A model generated the notes under the pieces. It was given only the letters and a program-made list of their open reading frames with translations, ran no database searches and was not told the DNA's origin. Below are positions 45,307-53,848 of a stretch of DNA of 64,000 nucleotides, one piece after another. The DNA comes from Bacillota bacterium (GTDB lineage: Bacteria; Bacillota; Clostridia; Peptostreptococcales; Anaerovoracaceae), in NCBI GenBank assembly GCA_030530285.1, contig JAUMVD010000002.1, forward strand, positions 21,533 to 85,532, given 5' to 3'. Position 1 is the first letter of the stretch; every line of letters begins with the position of its first letter. Position numbers and translations under genes: made by a program.

Positions 45307-47311
45307 CGCAACTATCTATAATGCTTTTCTGATATGAAACAATCAGACACGTGCACCCGCGTCGTTGAATGTTTCGAACGATCTGTTCCGCTGTCGCTTG
45401 ATCGAGCCCGCTGGTGACCTCATCCAGCAACACAATCGTGGGGTCTGCAGCCAGGGCTCTGGCGATCTCTATCCTCTGCTTTTGCCCGCCGGAGAAATTG
45501 GATCCGTTCTCCTTCACTTCACTGTCATATCCGGCTTCCCTATCCATGATCACGTCGTGGATGCACGCATCCTTCGCCGCTCTGATGATACTCTCTTCTT
45601 TGATCTGCGGGTTCCACATCGAAATATTATCCCTGATGCTGCCGGGAAACAACTGCGGCCTTTGCATGGCAAAGGCAATGCTGGTGTGCATCACTTTATC
45701 GGGAATCTCACTTCTCCTCTTTTTGTCGAAATAGATCCCGCCCTGATCCGGTTCGTAGAGTCCTGCCGCCAGCTTCAGCAGCGTTGATTTACCCGATCCG
45801 GTCTCTCCCGTTATGCCGACGCAGCTTCCGGCGCTGATTTTCCACGAGAAATCTTCGATCAGATTGTGGTCGTCGTGATACCCGAAGCTCACATTATCGA
45901 AGACGATATTTCCCCGCAGCTTCTCGTAGTCATGCAGTCCTCCCGAATCAGCAGTGCTCTCGTTTTCAGGCTCCTGCGCAATATATTCCTTTACATCCCG
46001 CGTCCTGGCAACGTCCGGCAAAACATCTCTGCAGCTTCCCATTCTCAGGGCGGCGGCGTTCACCGCCACGGCAAAAAAGAACAGCAAGATCATGCTTCCG
46101 ATCCGTTCTCCAGAAGTCTCTCCTCCCCAGGCGAAAACAATGGCCAAAAGCTCACCGGCAATAATCAATATTTTCGCCAGCAGATCCCTGAAGTCAGAAT
46201 TCTTTTCGATCCCTTCGATCTCCTTCTGCAGCTTGATTTCTTCCCGGCCGTATCGTTCTTCACTGGAAGTGATCTTGATCATTTCGGTGTTGCTCATGGC
46301 GGCAAACATTTTGCCGGTCATTTGGCTTCGCAGCAGCCGCTTCCTGCGATGCGCGAAGGCCAGCTCTCTGGTGATGCCTATGGCGGCTGCATATCCCGCC
46401 GCAATCAGCAGGATTCCTATGGCGCCGCATCTGCTGTCCCGCGCCATCTGGCAAATGAACAAAATCACCGCGATCACGCTGTCCGATAGGATATATACTC
46501 CCGAGCCCGAAACGAAGCGGCTCACTCTTTCCTCCGCGGCGGCTCGGTCCGCTATGTCGCCCGGATATCTCTGCTCAAAAAACGCCGCAGGCAGCGCCAG
46601 CAGTTTCTCCAGAAAGTCGCTTCCGCTGATCTCAGTATATCTGTACTGACTGGACGATATGATGTGATTTCTGATCAGAATGAGCAGAACCAGTGCGCCC
46701 ATGCACGCAGCCGCAACAGCTCCTCTGCCGGTATTGAACGAAGCGGCGGCGCATGCGCCGGCTACCAACATGCTCAGCAGCAGACTGACGAGCAAAGGCA
46801 TTGGCCCGGATTTTACCATATCCGCAAACAGTGATAACAAAGCCCGCTGTGAGCTGTCGAGCAGGCGGCGGCGATGACCGTCAGGCGAACCTGCAGGAGG
46901 CGAAAGCGTGATGGCGATGCCGGAAAAGGAATCCTCGAATTCCTCCTGTGTCAGCTTGCGCTCTCCAAAAGCCGGGTCATTGATATAGATATTTCCGCGC
47001 TTTTGTCCTTCGAAAACCACGAAATGATTGTTTTCCCAAAAAATAATACATGGTGGATCCAATTCAAACAGCCCTTCTGCTGTTTTCCTGTATCCACCGC
47101 ATTGAAATCCTCTGGATGCCGCGGCCTTAACGATATTGCTGGCCTTGCATCCATCCCTGTTTACATGCGTTTCGATTCGAAGCCTTTCAAGCGATACCTC
47201 CTGCCCGTAATAAGCCAGCATCATCGCCAGGCATGCCGCCCCACATTCGGATGCTTCCATCTGCATCACTGTGGGGGTCTTCCTATAATTGCAGTTTGAT
47301 AATGTCATCAT
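45278..47311 (-). CDS. C39 peptidase-containing peptide export ABC transporter
   Basis: The 677-residue protein has an N-terminal C39 cysteine peptidase with the full triad: Cys in MEASECGAACLAMM, His in NNHFVVFEG and Asp in YINDPAFG. Six membrane helices and an ABC ATPase (GITGETGSGKST, FSGGQKQRIEI, IVLLDEVTSG) follow. Such proteins cleave leader peptides at double-glycine-type sites while exporting the core. Paired with the next gene, it matches NHLP-type export systems. The start at 47311 lies inside the 3-prime end of the sigma factor gene, implying coupling. Confidence 0.9.
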   Translation of the reverse strand: MMTLSNCNYRKTPTVMQMEASECGAACLAMMLAYYGQEVSLERLRIETHVNRDGCKASNIVKAAASRGFQCGGYRKTAEGLFELDPPCIIFWENNHFVVFEGQKRGNIYINDPAFGERKLTQEEFEDSFSGIAITLSPPAGSPDGHRRRLLDSSQRALLSLFADMVKSGPMPLLVSLLLSMLVAGACAAASFNTGRGAVAAACMGALVLLILIRNHIISSSQYRYTEISGSDFLEKLLALPAAFFEQRYPGDIADRAAAEERVSRFVSGSGVYILSDSVIAVILFICQMARDSRCGAIGILLIAAGYAAAIGITRELAFAHRRKRLLRSQMTGKMFAAMSNTEMIKITSSEERYGREEIKLQKEIEGIEKNSDFRDLLAKILIIAGELLAIVFAWGGETSGERIGSMILLFFFAVAVNAAALRMGSCRDVLPDVARTRDVKEYIAQEPENESTADSGGLHDYEKLRGNIVFDNVSFGYHDDHNLIEDFSWKISAGSCVGITGETGSGKSTLLKLAAGLYEPDQGGIYFDKKRRSEIPDKVMHTSIAFAMQRPQLFPGSIRDNISMWNPQIKEESIIRAAKDACIHDVIMDREAGYDSEVKENGSNFSGGQKQRIEIARALAADPTIVLLDEVTSGLDQATAEQIVRNIQRRGCTCLIVSYQKSIIDSCDEIITIEKR

Positions 47312-47813
47312 CCGCTCCAACCTTGATCTTTTTCAGCGTTCTCGTCAGTATTACCCTGACATTGCCCGGTGACATTCCCATGGCTTCCGCAATTTCATTG
47401 CTGCTCATCTCATCATAGTATCTCATGAGCAGGATCTGCCTCTTGACGCTGTCGAGTCTCGCGATTTCTCTGTCCAGAAACTGCCTGATTTCTTCCAGCC
47501 TCATTGCGTCTTCGATTTCCTTCGCCACATCCTGGTCATCTGCGATGTCAAAGGATTCCATGGCGTCGATATGTACTTCACTTTTGCGGTCGCGATAGTA
47601 ATTCTTGAGACGGTTATTCGTAATCGTGAAAATCCAGGCTCTCGCAGATCCTTTGGCTTCATTGAATCGATCGAAGCTTTTGTAACATTTTAAAAATATA
47701 TCGCCGGCCAGATCTTCGGCGATGTTCCGATCACTGACCTTGCGACATATATAGGATACTACCTGGTTATAGTATGTGGTATAAAATTCTTCAAACTGCA
47801 GCTCTTTGTTCAT
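47283..47813 (-). CDS. ECF-family RNA polymerase sigma factor
   Basis: The 176-residue protein has region 2 (YISYICRKVSD-like start, AEDLAGDIFLKCYKSFDRF, ARAWIFTITNNRLKNYYRDRK) and region 4 (VKRQILLMRYYDEMSSNEIAEAMGMSPGNVRVILTRTLKK). No anti-sigma membrane protein is adjacent, which is unusual; control may act through the FHA, STAS or kinase proteins encoded beside it. ATG 47813 is preferred over the in-frame TTG at 47831. It overlaps the FHA gene by 23 bases and the transporter gene by 29 bases. Confidence 0.9.
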   Translation of the reverse strand: MNKELQFEEFYTTYYNQVVSYICRKVSDRNIAEDLAGDIFLKCYKSFDRFNEAKGSARAWIFTITNNRLKNYYRDRKSEVHIDAMESFDIADDQDVAKEIEDAMRLEEIRQFLDREIARLDSVKRQILLMRYYDEMSSNEIAEAMGMSPGNVRVILTRTLKKIKVGADDDIIKLQL

Positions 47814-48972
47814 GACTGTATGAAAACTCAACTCGATAAACTCTTTCTCCGATTTTTATTGTATCATCTTTTTCGAGTATTGTCCTCTCCATTGGAGAAA
47901 TACGGCTGCCATTTATGAGTACTCCGTTGGTTGAGTTTAGATCCGTGATGTAATAGATGCCATCTTCCAGATCGATCTGTACGTGTTTGCGGCTGATGCC
48001 ACGGGCGTCAATCGCATGATCCGCGTTGGCCGTGCTCCTGCCGATCACGAACGGAGTCGCCGGAACGGATATGTCATTTGCTCCATTGACAGTACTTGCC
48101 TCTTCAGAGATCAGTCTGAGGGTCGGTCCTATGATCACCGGATCATCCAGCAGTATCTCTGTGTTTTCGCCGAAATCCACCGGTGTTCTTTCTGCGATGA
48201 GGGTCTTCTCAAGCTGCGGTTTATCGACATGTTCGCCGCAAAACTCACAGAATATCGCCTTTTCACTGATCTGGGCGCCGCAGTGCGGGCAGTACTTGAT
48301 CGCATTTGCCGGAGCGTAAGCTGACTCATTTGCAGGAGCGTAAGCCGCTTCATTTGCCGGAGCATAAGCTGACTCTCTTGCAGGCTCGCTAGCCGGTTCA
48401 TATACGGAATCATTGGTCGGTTCGTATACAGGCTCGCAGGCCGGTTCATATGCACGTTCTCTAACTGGTTCGTATGCAGATTTTCTGGCCGGTCTATGTG
48501 ACTGCGCCGGTTTTGCAGCCGGAGCGTCAGATCCGATATTGATCGGAGCACCTTCTCCGTTATAGTTATACTGATTGATGATATATACATTCTGCTGTCT
48601 GCCATCCGGTCCGATATACTCAGCGTCCCCAAATCCCAGTGCCGGGTAGAATATGTACGGAAGGAAGAAAAGTCCCAGAGCATACGCATCGCCTCTGCCG
48701 AAAGCTCTCGCGATCTTGAACTGCAGGATGATTTCCACGATGACGTTTACCACCGGGATGAAGAGCAGCAGAAACATGATGCCGCTTCCCCAGGCGATCT
48801 TGAACATGATGTACACGTTGTAGATCGGTATCAGCGCTTTCCAGCCCTCTTCCCCGGCCTTTTCAAATAATTTCCAATATCCTATCACTATTATCAGTGA
48901 GATTGCCAGTGTGATCATGACCCAAACCCAGGCACCGATTCCCAGTAAAACTGATTGATCTTCGTAATACAT
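47791..48972 (-). CDS. DUF5684-like membrane protein with zinc ribbon and FHA domain
   Basis: The 393-residue protein has four N-terminal membrane helices (about 8-115, with LFEKAGEEGWKALIPIYNVY as in DUF5684). A Pro/Glu/Ala-rich repetitive linker (YEPA and YAPANE units, about 165-230) follows. Then come a CPHC/CEFC zinc ribbon and a C-terminal FHA domain (SRKHVQIDLE, SLNSTNGVLING). The FHA domain is cytoplasmic and should bind phosphothreonine proteins. It lies between a PP2C gene and the ECF sigma gene with short gaps and overlaps. A GAGGAGG ribosome binding site is present. Confidence 0.85.
   Translation of the reverse strand: MYYEDQSVLLGIGAWVWVMITLAISLIIVIGYWKLFEKAGEEGWKALIPIYNVYIMFKIAWGSGIMFLLLFIPVVNVIVEIILQFKIARAFGRGDAYALGLFFLPYIFYPALGFGDAEYIGPDGRQQNVYIINQYNYNGEGAPINIGSDAPAAKPAQSHRPARKSAYEPVRERAYEPACEPVYEPTNDSVYEPASEPARESAYAPANEAAYAPANESAYAPANAIKYCPHCGAQISEKAIFCEFCGEHVDKPQLEKTLIAERTPVDFGENTEILLDDPVIIGPTLRLISEEASTVNGANDISVPATPFVIGRSTANADHAIDARGISRKHVQIDLEDGIYYITDLNSTNGVLINGSRISPMERTILEKDDTIKIGERVYRVEFSYSHEQRAAV
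48303..48374 (-). repeat. 24-bp tandem repeat encoding YAPANE units
   Basis: Three near-identical 24-base units encode an eight-residue Pro/Ala/Glu repeat within the linker of the FHA protein. Upstream units (YEPA type) are more diverged. In-frame unit number could vary between strains. Confidence 0.75.
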
Positions 48973-48982
48973 AATATCCTCC

Positions 48983-49759
48983 TCAAATTACCTTTGCTAC
49001 AATTGCTGTGATGTTATCTCTGCCGCCGTTTTGGATGGCTGCATGGATCAATTCGTTGACGATTTTTTCAGACGATTCCGCTGCGTTATCACGAATGATT
49101 TCTCTTAAGGATTCATCGGAAACCATATCCGTCAGTCCGTCACTACACAGAAGGAATATATCCTTTTTCTTGATCCTGATGTTCCTTACAATGTGCGGTT
49201 CAAGTTTGAATTCAGTGGGGAACACTCCCAGGAATTGTGTCAGCATATGATCTTTGACTGCCGGTTCCCCACTGTTTTCAACGATCTCCCCCGAATCGAT
49301 CATGCGCTGTCTTCTCGTATGATCGTGTGATATCTGTTTCAGCTCGTCTTCATGAAATAAATACACGCGGCTGTCTCCGATGTTACAGATACCGGCTCTT
49401 TTTTTTGTGATAAAAAGCAATGCCGCTGTACTGCCGATCCTTTTCCCTCCGTTTGCCTTGATATCCAGACATATTCTGTCATTGGCTGCCTGTATGAAGT
49501 CCGCGAATCGATCCGCCAGATCCTTTCCATCAAAGTTCACCAGTTCTTCAACGGAATGCAGAGACGCCAATTCTCCGAAATCCACGCCTCCCACGCCATC
49601 GCATACCGCATAGGTGTATGACTTTCTCCTCTTGGTGTCGCCACAAATGCAGATATCTTCTGTTACGTCCTTTTTATATACTCCGTTGATATAAAAATTG
49701 TCTTCGTTGTTCTCTCTTTTGAGACCCACATGTGTTACTGCTGCTGCGTCTATTCTCAT
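48983..49759 (-). CDS. PP2C-family Ser/Thr protein phosphatase, copy 1
   Basis: The 258-residue protein carries the metal-binding motifs of PP2C enzymes: RENNEDNFYING, VCDGVGGVDFGE, CSDGLTDMVSD and GGRDNITAIV. It reverses phosphorylation by Hanks-type kinases, presumably the transmembrane kinase encoded upstream at 50.1-52.1 kb. It is the first gene of the unit PP2C-FHA-sigma-exporters-peptide-STAS-TIR/FHA-FHA/ABC. Its promoter must lie in 49760-50090. A GTTACA/TGTAAC at 49807-49812 could be an ECF -35 box, but no matching -10 is clear. Confidence 0.93.
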   Translation of the reverse strand: MRIDAAAVTHVGLKRENNEDNFYINGVYKKDVTEDICICGDTKRRKSYTYAVCDGVGGVDFGELASLHSVEELVNFDGKDLADRFADFIQAANDRICLDIKANGGKRIGSTAALLFITKKRAGICNIGDSRVYLFHEDELKQISHDHTRRQRMIDSGEIVENSGEPAVKDHMLTQFLGVFPTEFKLEPHIVRNIRIKKKDIFLLCSDGLTDMVSDESLREIIRDNAAESSEKIVNELIHAAIQNGGRDNITAIVAKVI

Positions 49760-49848
49760 TTTCTTTTCTACTCCTTTGTTATATAAAACACTTCATCGCG
49801 GAAATCGTTACATCGCGCAGAAATAGAAATTGCAGGAGCTTGACGCCG

Positions 49849-50044
49849 AAAAACCCCACTAACTGCTTCAAATTTCAACGTTTGCAGGATCTGAGTGGGG
49901 TACAATTCTTTTATTTGCGCTGTTTTATCCCACCATGTGAAGTCGTCGAGAGCCTTTGGAGGGGTTTTTGCTTGGAAAATAAGAATATTGTCCCCACTTA
50001 AAACGCTGGAGCCTTTGCAAAATATCCTTGTTAGTGGGGTTTTT
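49849..50044. repeat. 196-bp imperfect inverted-repeat element
   Basis: Perfect 15-bp terminal inverted repeats AAAAACCCCACTAAC (49849-49863) and its complement (50030-50044) bound the element. Internal segments also pair imperfectly: GTGGGGTACAAT near 49895 and ATTGTCCCCAC near 49987, each followed by CTT-rich sequence. No coding potential is seen. It could be a MITE-like mobile relic or a structured RNA between the kinase terminator and the sigma/export operon. Confidence 0.6.
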
Positions 50045-50090
50045 GAGCACTTTATCACAACGCTTCCAGGCGGCTCTGCTTTGTGCAGTA

Positions 50091-50115
50091 AAAAAGACGG
50101 CTTTCGCCGTCTTTT
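50091..50115 (-). terminator. Intrinsic terminator after the kinase gene
   Basis: AAAAGACGGC and GCCGTCTTTT (50092-50101 and 50106-50115) form a ten-base stem with a TTTC loop. The minus strand continues with further T residues. It lies 25 bases past the kinase stop and separates the kinase-PP2C unit from the sigma/export operon. Confidence 0.88.
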
Positions 50116-50139
50116 CACCGTTTCTATTCAGAACCGTTT

Positions 50140-52107
50140 CTAATCCTCATATTCCTCCTTATATTCATCAGAATAATATTTATCATCACCGTAATCGCCG
50201 TCTACCACATAGAGGGTAAACATCTCTTTTTTATCATAGAGGCCCGGATCATCGAATGCCTTCGGAATCTCTCTGCTTCCGCCGGCTTCGATTTCTTTAT
50301 CCACCCTGCCCTGCGCAGAGGAATATTTGATGCCTCCGTCATCCTTGAGATCCAGAGCGATAATCACGGAATCCTTATGGATCACGGAATCATTAGGGTT
50401 ATCGATCTTGACTCTGTAATAGTTCAGATCCGGTCCGTATTTTTCCATGATGTATCCGGTCGGCTGCACGTAATCTTCTTCACCGCGATACGGATAGGCC
50501 TTGATGATTTCGTTGTTTGCGATCCTTGGTCTCTGTCCGTTCTTTCTGTCCTGCTCGTATTCAGCAGCGGTAATCGTACAGTGCGCGTACATGACCCCGC
50601 TATCCTCTGCAGGAATATACCCTTCTGCGTAGAACGGCGCATCCTCTTCATAACCTTCTTCTTTGTTGGTAATCGGAGCTTCCGTGAAACTCTTCGGTTT
50701 GAATGCGAGACCCGTTATGTCCACGTCGCTGTTGTTGTCAACGGTCATGATGATATCGAAGCTGTAGGTGCCGTCGCCGTTATTTCTGCCGCTGTCCGTA
50801 AGATCCCAATCCCAGTGGGTGATGGTGATGTCTTCCACATCGATATCCTCAGAGGACGGATTGCCGGCTTTTTTGATCAGGAACACGGCGCAAAGGCACA
50901 AAAGCAACGCGAGGATCACGCACAACACGATGATCAAAGATCTGGACTTTTTGCCCTGTCCCCTCTGACCGGAGCCGGTGCCGCTCATGCTGCCGCCTGT
51001 ATTGACCGAACCCGACTGCCCCATCGAACCTGACTGCCGGTAAGATCCGGATCTCATATCTTCCGTTCTCTCGCCATATCCGTCAGGAGAAATGTATTCA
51101 TCAAAAATCGGTGTGGCTTCCGTCTCTTCAACATCCATGATGTTGTCCGTCATCAGCTCCGTCCTGTCTTCATCCTCATTGTCGATGTAAGCGTATGCTT
51201 TTTCCAGAGCCCGCCTCATTTCAGAAGCTGACTGATATCTTTCTGATTTTCTGAAGGAGCACGCCCGGAGGATCACCTCCATCAGTCTGGCGTTTACCCC
51301 TGCCAAAGCCGGGACCGGATCTCCATTCATGCGCCTGATGAGAGCCTGTTCCTTCAGGCTGTGAGTGATCTCATGAGGAAGCGGCGGGAGAAACGGCATG
51401 CGGTTTCCGTTGAGCATGGAGTACATGACGATGCCGAGGGAATAGATGTCTACCGTCTGACCGTACGGCTCACCTTTATACACTTCCGGAGCCATATAGG
51501 AGAAGGTCCCCTTTCTCGACAGGTCGCTGTTTGTCTTTTCGATTGTCCTGGCGATCCCAAAATCGCCCAGTTTGAAATTCCCGCTTTTGGCCACAAATAT
51601 GTTCGCCGGTTTTATATCGCGATGGATGACATTGTTCTTCTGGCAAAGCTCCAGAGCTTTGCAAATATCGATCCCAAGCTTTGCCACATCCCGCTGGGAC
51701 ATGTCATGTTCCGATCTGTATCTGAGCAGAGGGGTCAAAAGCTCCATCCTGATCAGGACATCGTAGCCTATGCCGTCCTCATGTCTGACGACAGTGTGAT
51801 CTTCATAGCTGACGATATTGCTGTTGCCCTTCAGTTCACTCATGATCGCGAGTTCACCGATGATTTCTCTGACCACATTGTCATAGTATTTTTTGATCTG
51901 TTCCTCGCCTTCACCATCGAGCCTCATGTTCTCGATCTCGTCATCGTTCTGCGGTATGGTGATCACCTTAAGGGCTGAACTGTATACTTCACCGAATTCT
52001 TCTTTTTGGATTTCGAACACGGTGCCGAAACTGCCCTGACCCAGAAGGCCTTTGACATACCAGGCATTAAATATTGGTTCGTACTTTTTACAATCGTTGA
52101 TGTTCAT
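50140..52107 (-). CDS. Transmembrane Hanks-type Ser/Thr protein kinase
   Basis: The 655-residue protein has a kinase domain at about 15-290. A glycine loop (GQGSFGTVFE), the ATP lysine in SALKVI, the catalytic loop HRDIKPAN, DFG in KLGDFGIART and APE in YMAPEVY are all intact. A Gly/Ser-rich juxtamembrane stretch, one membrane helix (about 389-414) and a 240-residue extracellular domain follow. No PASTA repeats are present; the outer domain has a beta-rich look (VDNNSDVDITGLAFKP) and may sense an unknown ligand. It is co-transcribed with the PP2C gene upstream and ended by the terminator near 50100. Confidence 0.93.
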   Translation of the reverse strand: MNINDCKKYEPIFNAWYVKGLLGQGSFGTVFEIQKEEFGEVYSSALKVITIPQNDDEIENMRLDGEGEEQIKKYYDNVVREIIGELAIMSELKGNSNIVSYEDHTVVRHEDGIGYDVLIRMELLTPLLRYRSEHDMSQRDVAKLGIDICKALELCQKNNVIHRDIKPANIFVAKSGNFKLGDFGIARTIEKTNSDLSRKGTFSYMAPEVYKGEPYGQTVDIYSLGIVMYSMLNGNRMPFLPPLPHEITHSLKEQALIRRMNGDPVPALAGVNARLMEVILRACSFRKSERYQSASEMRRALEKAYAYIDNEDEDRTELMTDNIMDVEETEATPIFDEYISPDGYGERTEDMRSGSYRQSGSMGQSGSVNTGGSMSGTGSGQRGQGKKSRSLIIVLCVILALLLCLCAVFLIKKAGNPSSEDIDVEDITITHWDWDLTDSGRNNGDGTYSFDIIMTVDNNSDVDITGLAFKPKSFTEAPITNKEEGYEEDAPFYAEGYIPAEDSGVMYAHCTITAAEYEQDRKNGQRPRIANNEIIKAYPYRGEEDYVQPTGYIMEKYGPDLNYYRVKIDNPNDSVIHKDSVIIALDLKDDGGIKYSSAQGRVDKEIEAGGSREIPKAFDDPGLYDKKEMFTLYVVDGDYGDDKYYSDEYKEEYED

Positions 52108-52138
52108 AACTCCGCCACCATTAAAAAACTATATATAA

Positions 52139-52879
52139 TTATATAACCTTAACGATCAATACTGTTACATTATCTCTGCCGCCGTTTTTTATCGCTGCTT
52201 TTACCAGCTGCTTTGCGATGATTTCCGGTGGATTTGCTGCGTTTGCCATGATCGATTCGTGTATTTCCTCATCGCCTGCCATATCCGTCAATCCATCGCT
52301 GCACAACAGAAATACATCTCCGGACCGGATCTCCATCCGCTCCACATGCGGTTCCAGTATGAACTCTTCCGGGAAAACTCCCAGAAACTGTGTGAGGACA
52401 TGGCTTCTCGCCGGCCCCTCTAATCCCCGTTTCCTGACGTGGTCTACCGTCAGCTTCATCAACTCGCCTTCACGCAGCAAATATCCCCTGCTGTCACCAA
52501 CATTGCAAATGGTCGCTTCACTGCCGTTTATGGTCATGAGCACGATGGTGCTGCCCATCCTGAGACCGCCGCTTTCGCTTACCTTTCTGCAGACACGATC
52601 GTTGGCGCGGGCCACATAATCTCTGACATCCGTGTCCGGATTCTCCTTTTGGGCGCGGGCAAGTTCTTCCACGGCCAAAAGAGACGCCACCTCTCCGGCG
52701 TCGACCCCGCCGATGCCATCGCAAACAGAGAAGACCTGAACGCCTTCTGTGCATTCTGACGCGTGACCGCATATTGTTTGCTGCGTATCTTCCTTGTAAA
52801 CGCCGTTGATATAGAAGTTATCTTCGTTATTCCCTCTGAGACGGCCGACATTCGTCTCTGCCGCTGCCAGAATTTTCAT
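52139..52879 (-). CDS. PP2C-family Ser/Thr protein phosphatase, copy 2
   Basis: The 246-residue protein has all PP2C metal-binding motifs: RGNNEDNFYING, VCDGIGGVDAGE, CSDGLTDMAGD and GGRDNVTVLI. It is a close paralogue of copy 1 at 48983-49759. It precedes the kinase by 31 bases, forming a kinase-phosphatase pair. I start at ATG 52879 (MKILAAAE) with AAGGA upstream. The longer frame to 53002 runs through an AT-rich promoter region. Confidence 0.93.
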   Translation of the reverse strand: MKILAAAETNVGRLRGNNEDNFYINGVYKEDTQQTICGHASECTEGVQVFSVCDGIGGVDAGEVASLLAVEELARAQKENPDTDVRDYVARANDRVCRKVSESGGLRMGSTIVLMTINGSEATICNVGDSRGYLLREGELMKLTVDHVRKRGLEGPARSHVLTQFLGVFPEEFILEPHVERMEIRSGDVFLLCSDGLTDMAGDEEIHESIMANAANPPEIIAKQLVKAAIKNGGRDNVTVLIVKVI

Positions 52880-52951
52880 TGGATCACATTCCTTCTTCAC
52901 TGCTGCAACATCATTATATACGCTACGCATAATTATAACACGAAAATATCT

Positions 52952-52980
52952 TTTACCGGATACAAATATCGTTGTATAAT
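52952..52980 (+). promoter_or_regulatory. Promoter of the glutamine amidotransferase gene
   Basis: TTTACC (52952-52957) and TATAAT (52975-52980) are 17 bases apart. The leader is about 40 bases and contains ATGAATTAA, a start codon followed almost at once by a stop. No good ribosome binding site precedes the gene start at 53027. Confidence 0.6.
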
Positions 52981-53026
52981 GTTCTATATCAAATCGGTTC
53001 ACATGAATTAATTATCTCGATTTACC

Positions 53027-53848
53027 ATGAAAAAAAGCAAGAAACAAATCTCGATTATCATCATCCTGATCGCTGCCATCGCAGCCGTGGCGTGCTTCCT
53101 GTTCTTTGCGGCAAAGCCTGGCAGCACCGACCAGGAATCGACATCTGCTGATCAGTCTCAGCAATCTGCCCAGCGCATCACACTGCACATCCTCCTGCCG
53201 GAAACGCCGTATCAGGATATGGCCAAGTTTGCTGCGCGATATAACGATGAAGAGAATAAATATACCATCGATTTGATCGAAACCACCACCGCTGAGGGCA
53301 TCGATCCAATGGACTATGACGCGCTCATCATTCCGGGAGGCAAGCACGTGCATCCGTCATTTTACGGCGCGGAAATCGAATGCACCAAGCATACATTCGT
53401 ACCGGAACTGGACCAGCTGGAGCTGGATCTGGTTGACCTGTTCATCGAGGACAAGCAGCCGATTCTCGGCATCTGCCGCGGCGCCCAGCTCATCAATGTC
53501 GCTTTGGGCGGCACACTGAAACAGGACATCGGCATGGGACATTACAAGGGCGCTCAGAGGACCGTCGATACTATCCCGGATACGGATATGCAAAAGCTCT
53601 ATGGCGACAGTGTCAGGTCCCTTCACTACCATCATCAGGCAGTCGATAAACTGGCTGATGATCTGACTGTGACCATGGTGGATCACGAAGACGGAATCAT
53701 CGAAGGATTTGTTCATAACAAGCTCCCTATCTACGCGGTGCAGTTCCATCCGGAAAAAATGTACGTAAAAAAAGACCCCGGCCTGAAGGAAAACGGCCGG
53801 GTCTTCATGGATTACTTCTTTGATCAGTGCGCTGCAGACGCTACTTGA
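53027..53848 (+). CDS. Membrane-anchored class I glutamine amidotransferase (peptidase C26 type)
   Basis: The 273-residue protein has an N-terminal hydrophobic anchor (about 8-28) and a domain resembling gamma-glutamyl-GABA hydrolases (PuuD). The nucleophile elbow is GICRGAQLINVALGG and the catalytic His is in VQFHPEK. The family hydrolyses gamma-glutamyl amide bonds and is usually cytoplasmic; the membrane or secretion signal suggests action outside the cell, for example on gamma-glutamyl peptides. The 3-prime end overlaps the convergent CAP-domain gene by 8 bases. That gene's terminator lies within this coding region. Confidence 0.82.
   Translation: MKKSKKQISIIIILIAAIAAVACFLFFAAKPGSTDQESTSADQSQQSAQRITLHILLPETPYQDMAKFAARYNDEENKYTIDLIETTTAEGIDPMDYDALIIPGGKHVHPSFYGAEIECTKHTFVPELDQLELDLVDLFIEDKQPILGICRGAQLINVALGGTLKQDIGMGHYKGAQRTVDTIPDTDMQKLYGDSVRSLHYHHQAVDKLADDLTVTMVDHEDGIIEGFVHNKLPIYAVQFHPEKMYVKKDPGLKENGRVFMDYFFDQCAADAT
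53767..53803 (-). terminator. Minus-strand terminator embedded in the amidotransferase coding sequence
   Basis: On the minus strand GACCCGGCC and GGCCGGGGTC (53774-53803) form a GC-rich stem, followed by seven T residues (53767-53773). It lies about 38 bases past the stop of the minus-strand CAP gene, inside the 3-prime end of the plus-strand gene. Confidence 0.85.

Noticed and set aside
48303..48374. CRISPR-like repeat array
   Set aside because: The repeats are contiguous, have no spacers, and encode an in-frame octapeptide within a gene.
49807..49812. ECF-type -35 (TGTAAC) for autoregulation of the sigma/export operon
   Set aside because: No matching CGTC- or CGTA-type -10 is found at 16-17 bases, so the assignment is too weak.
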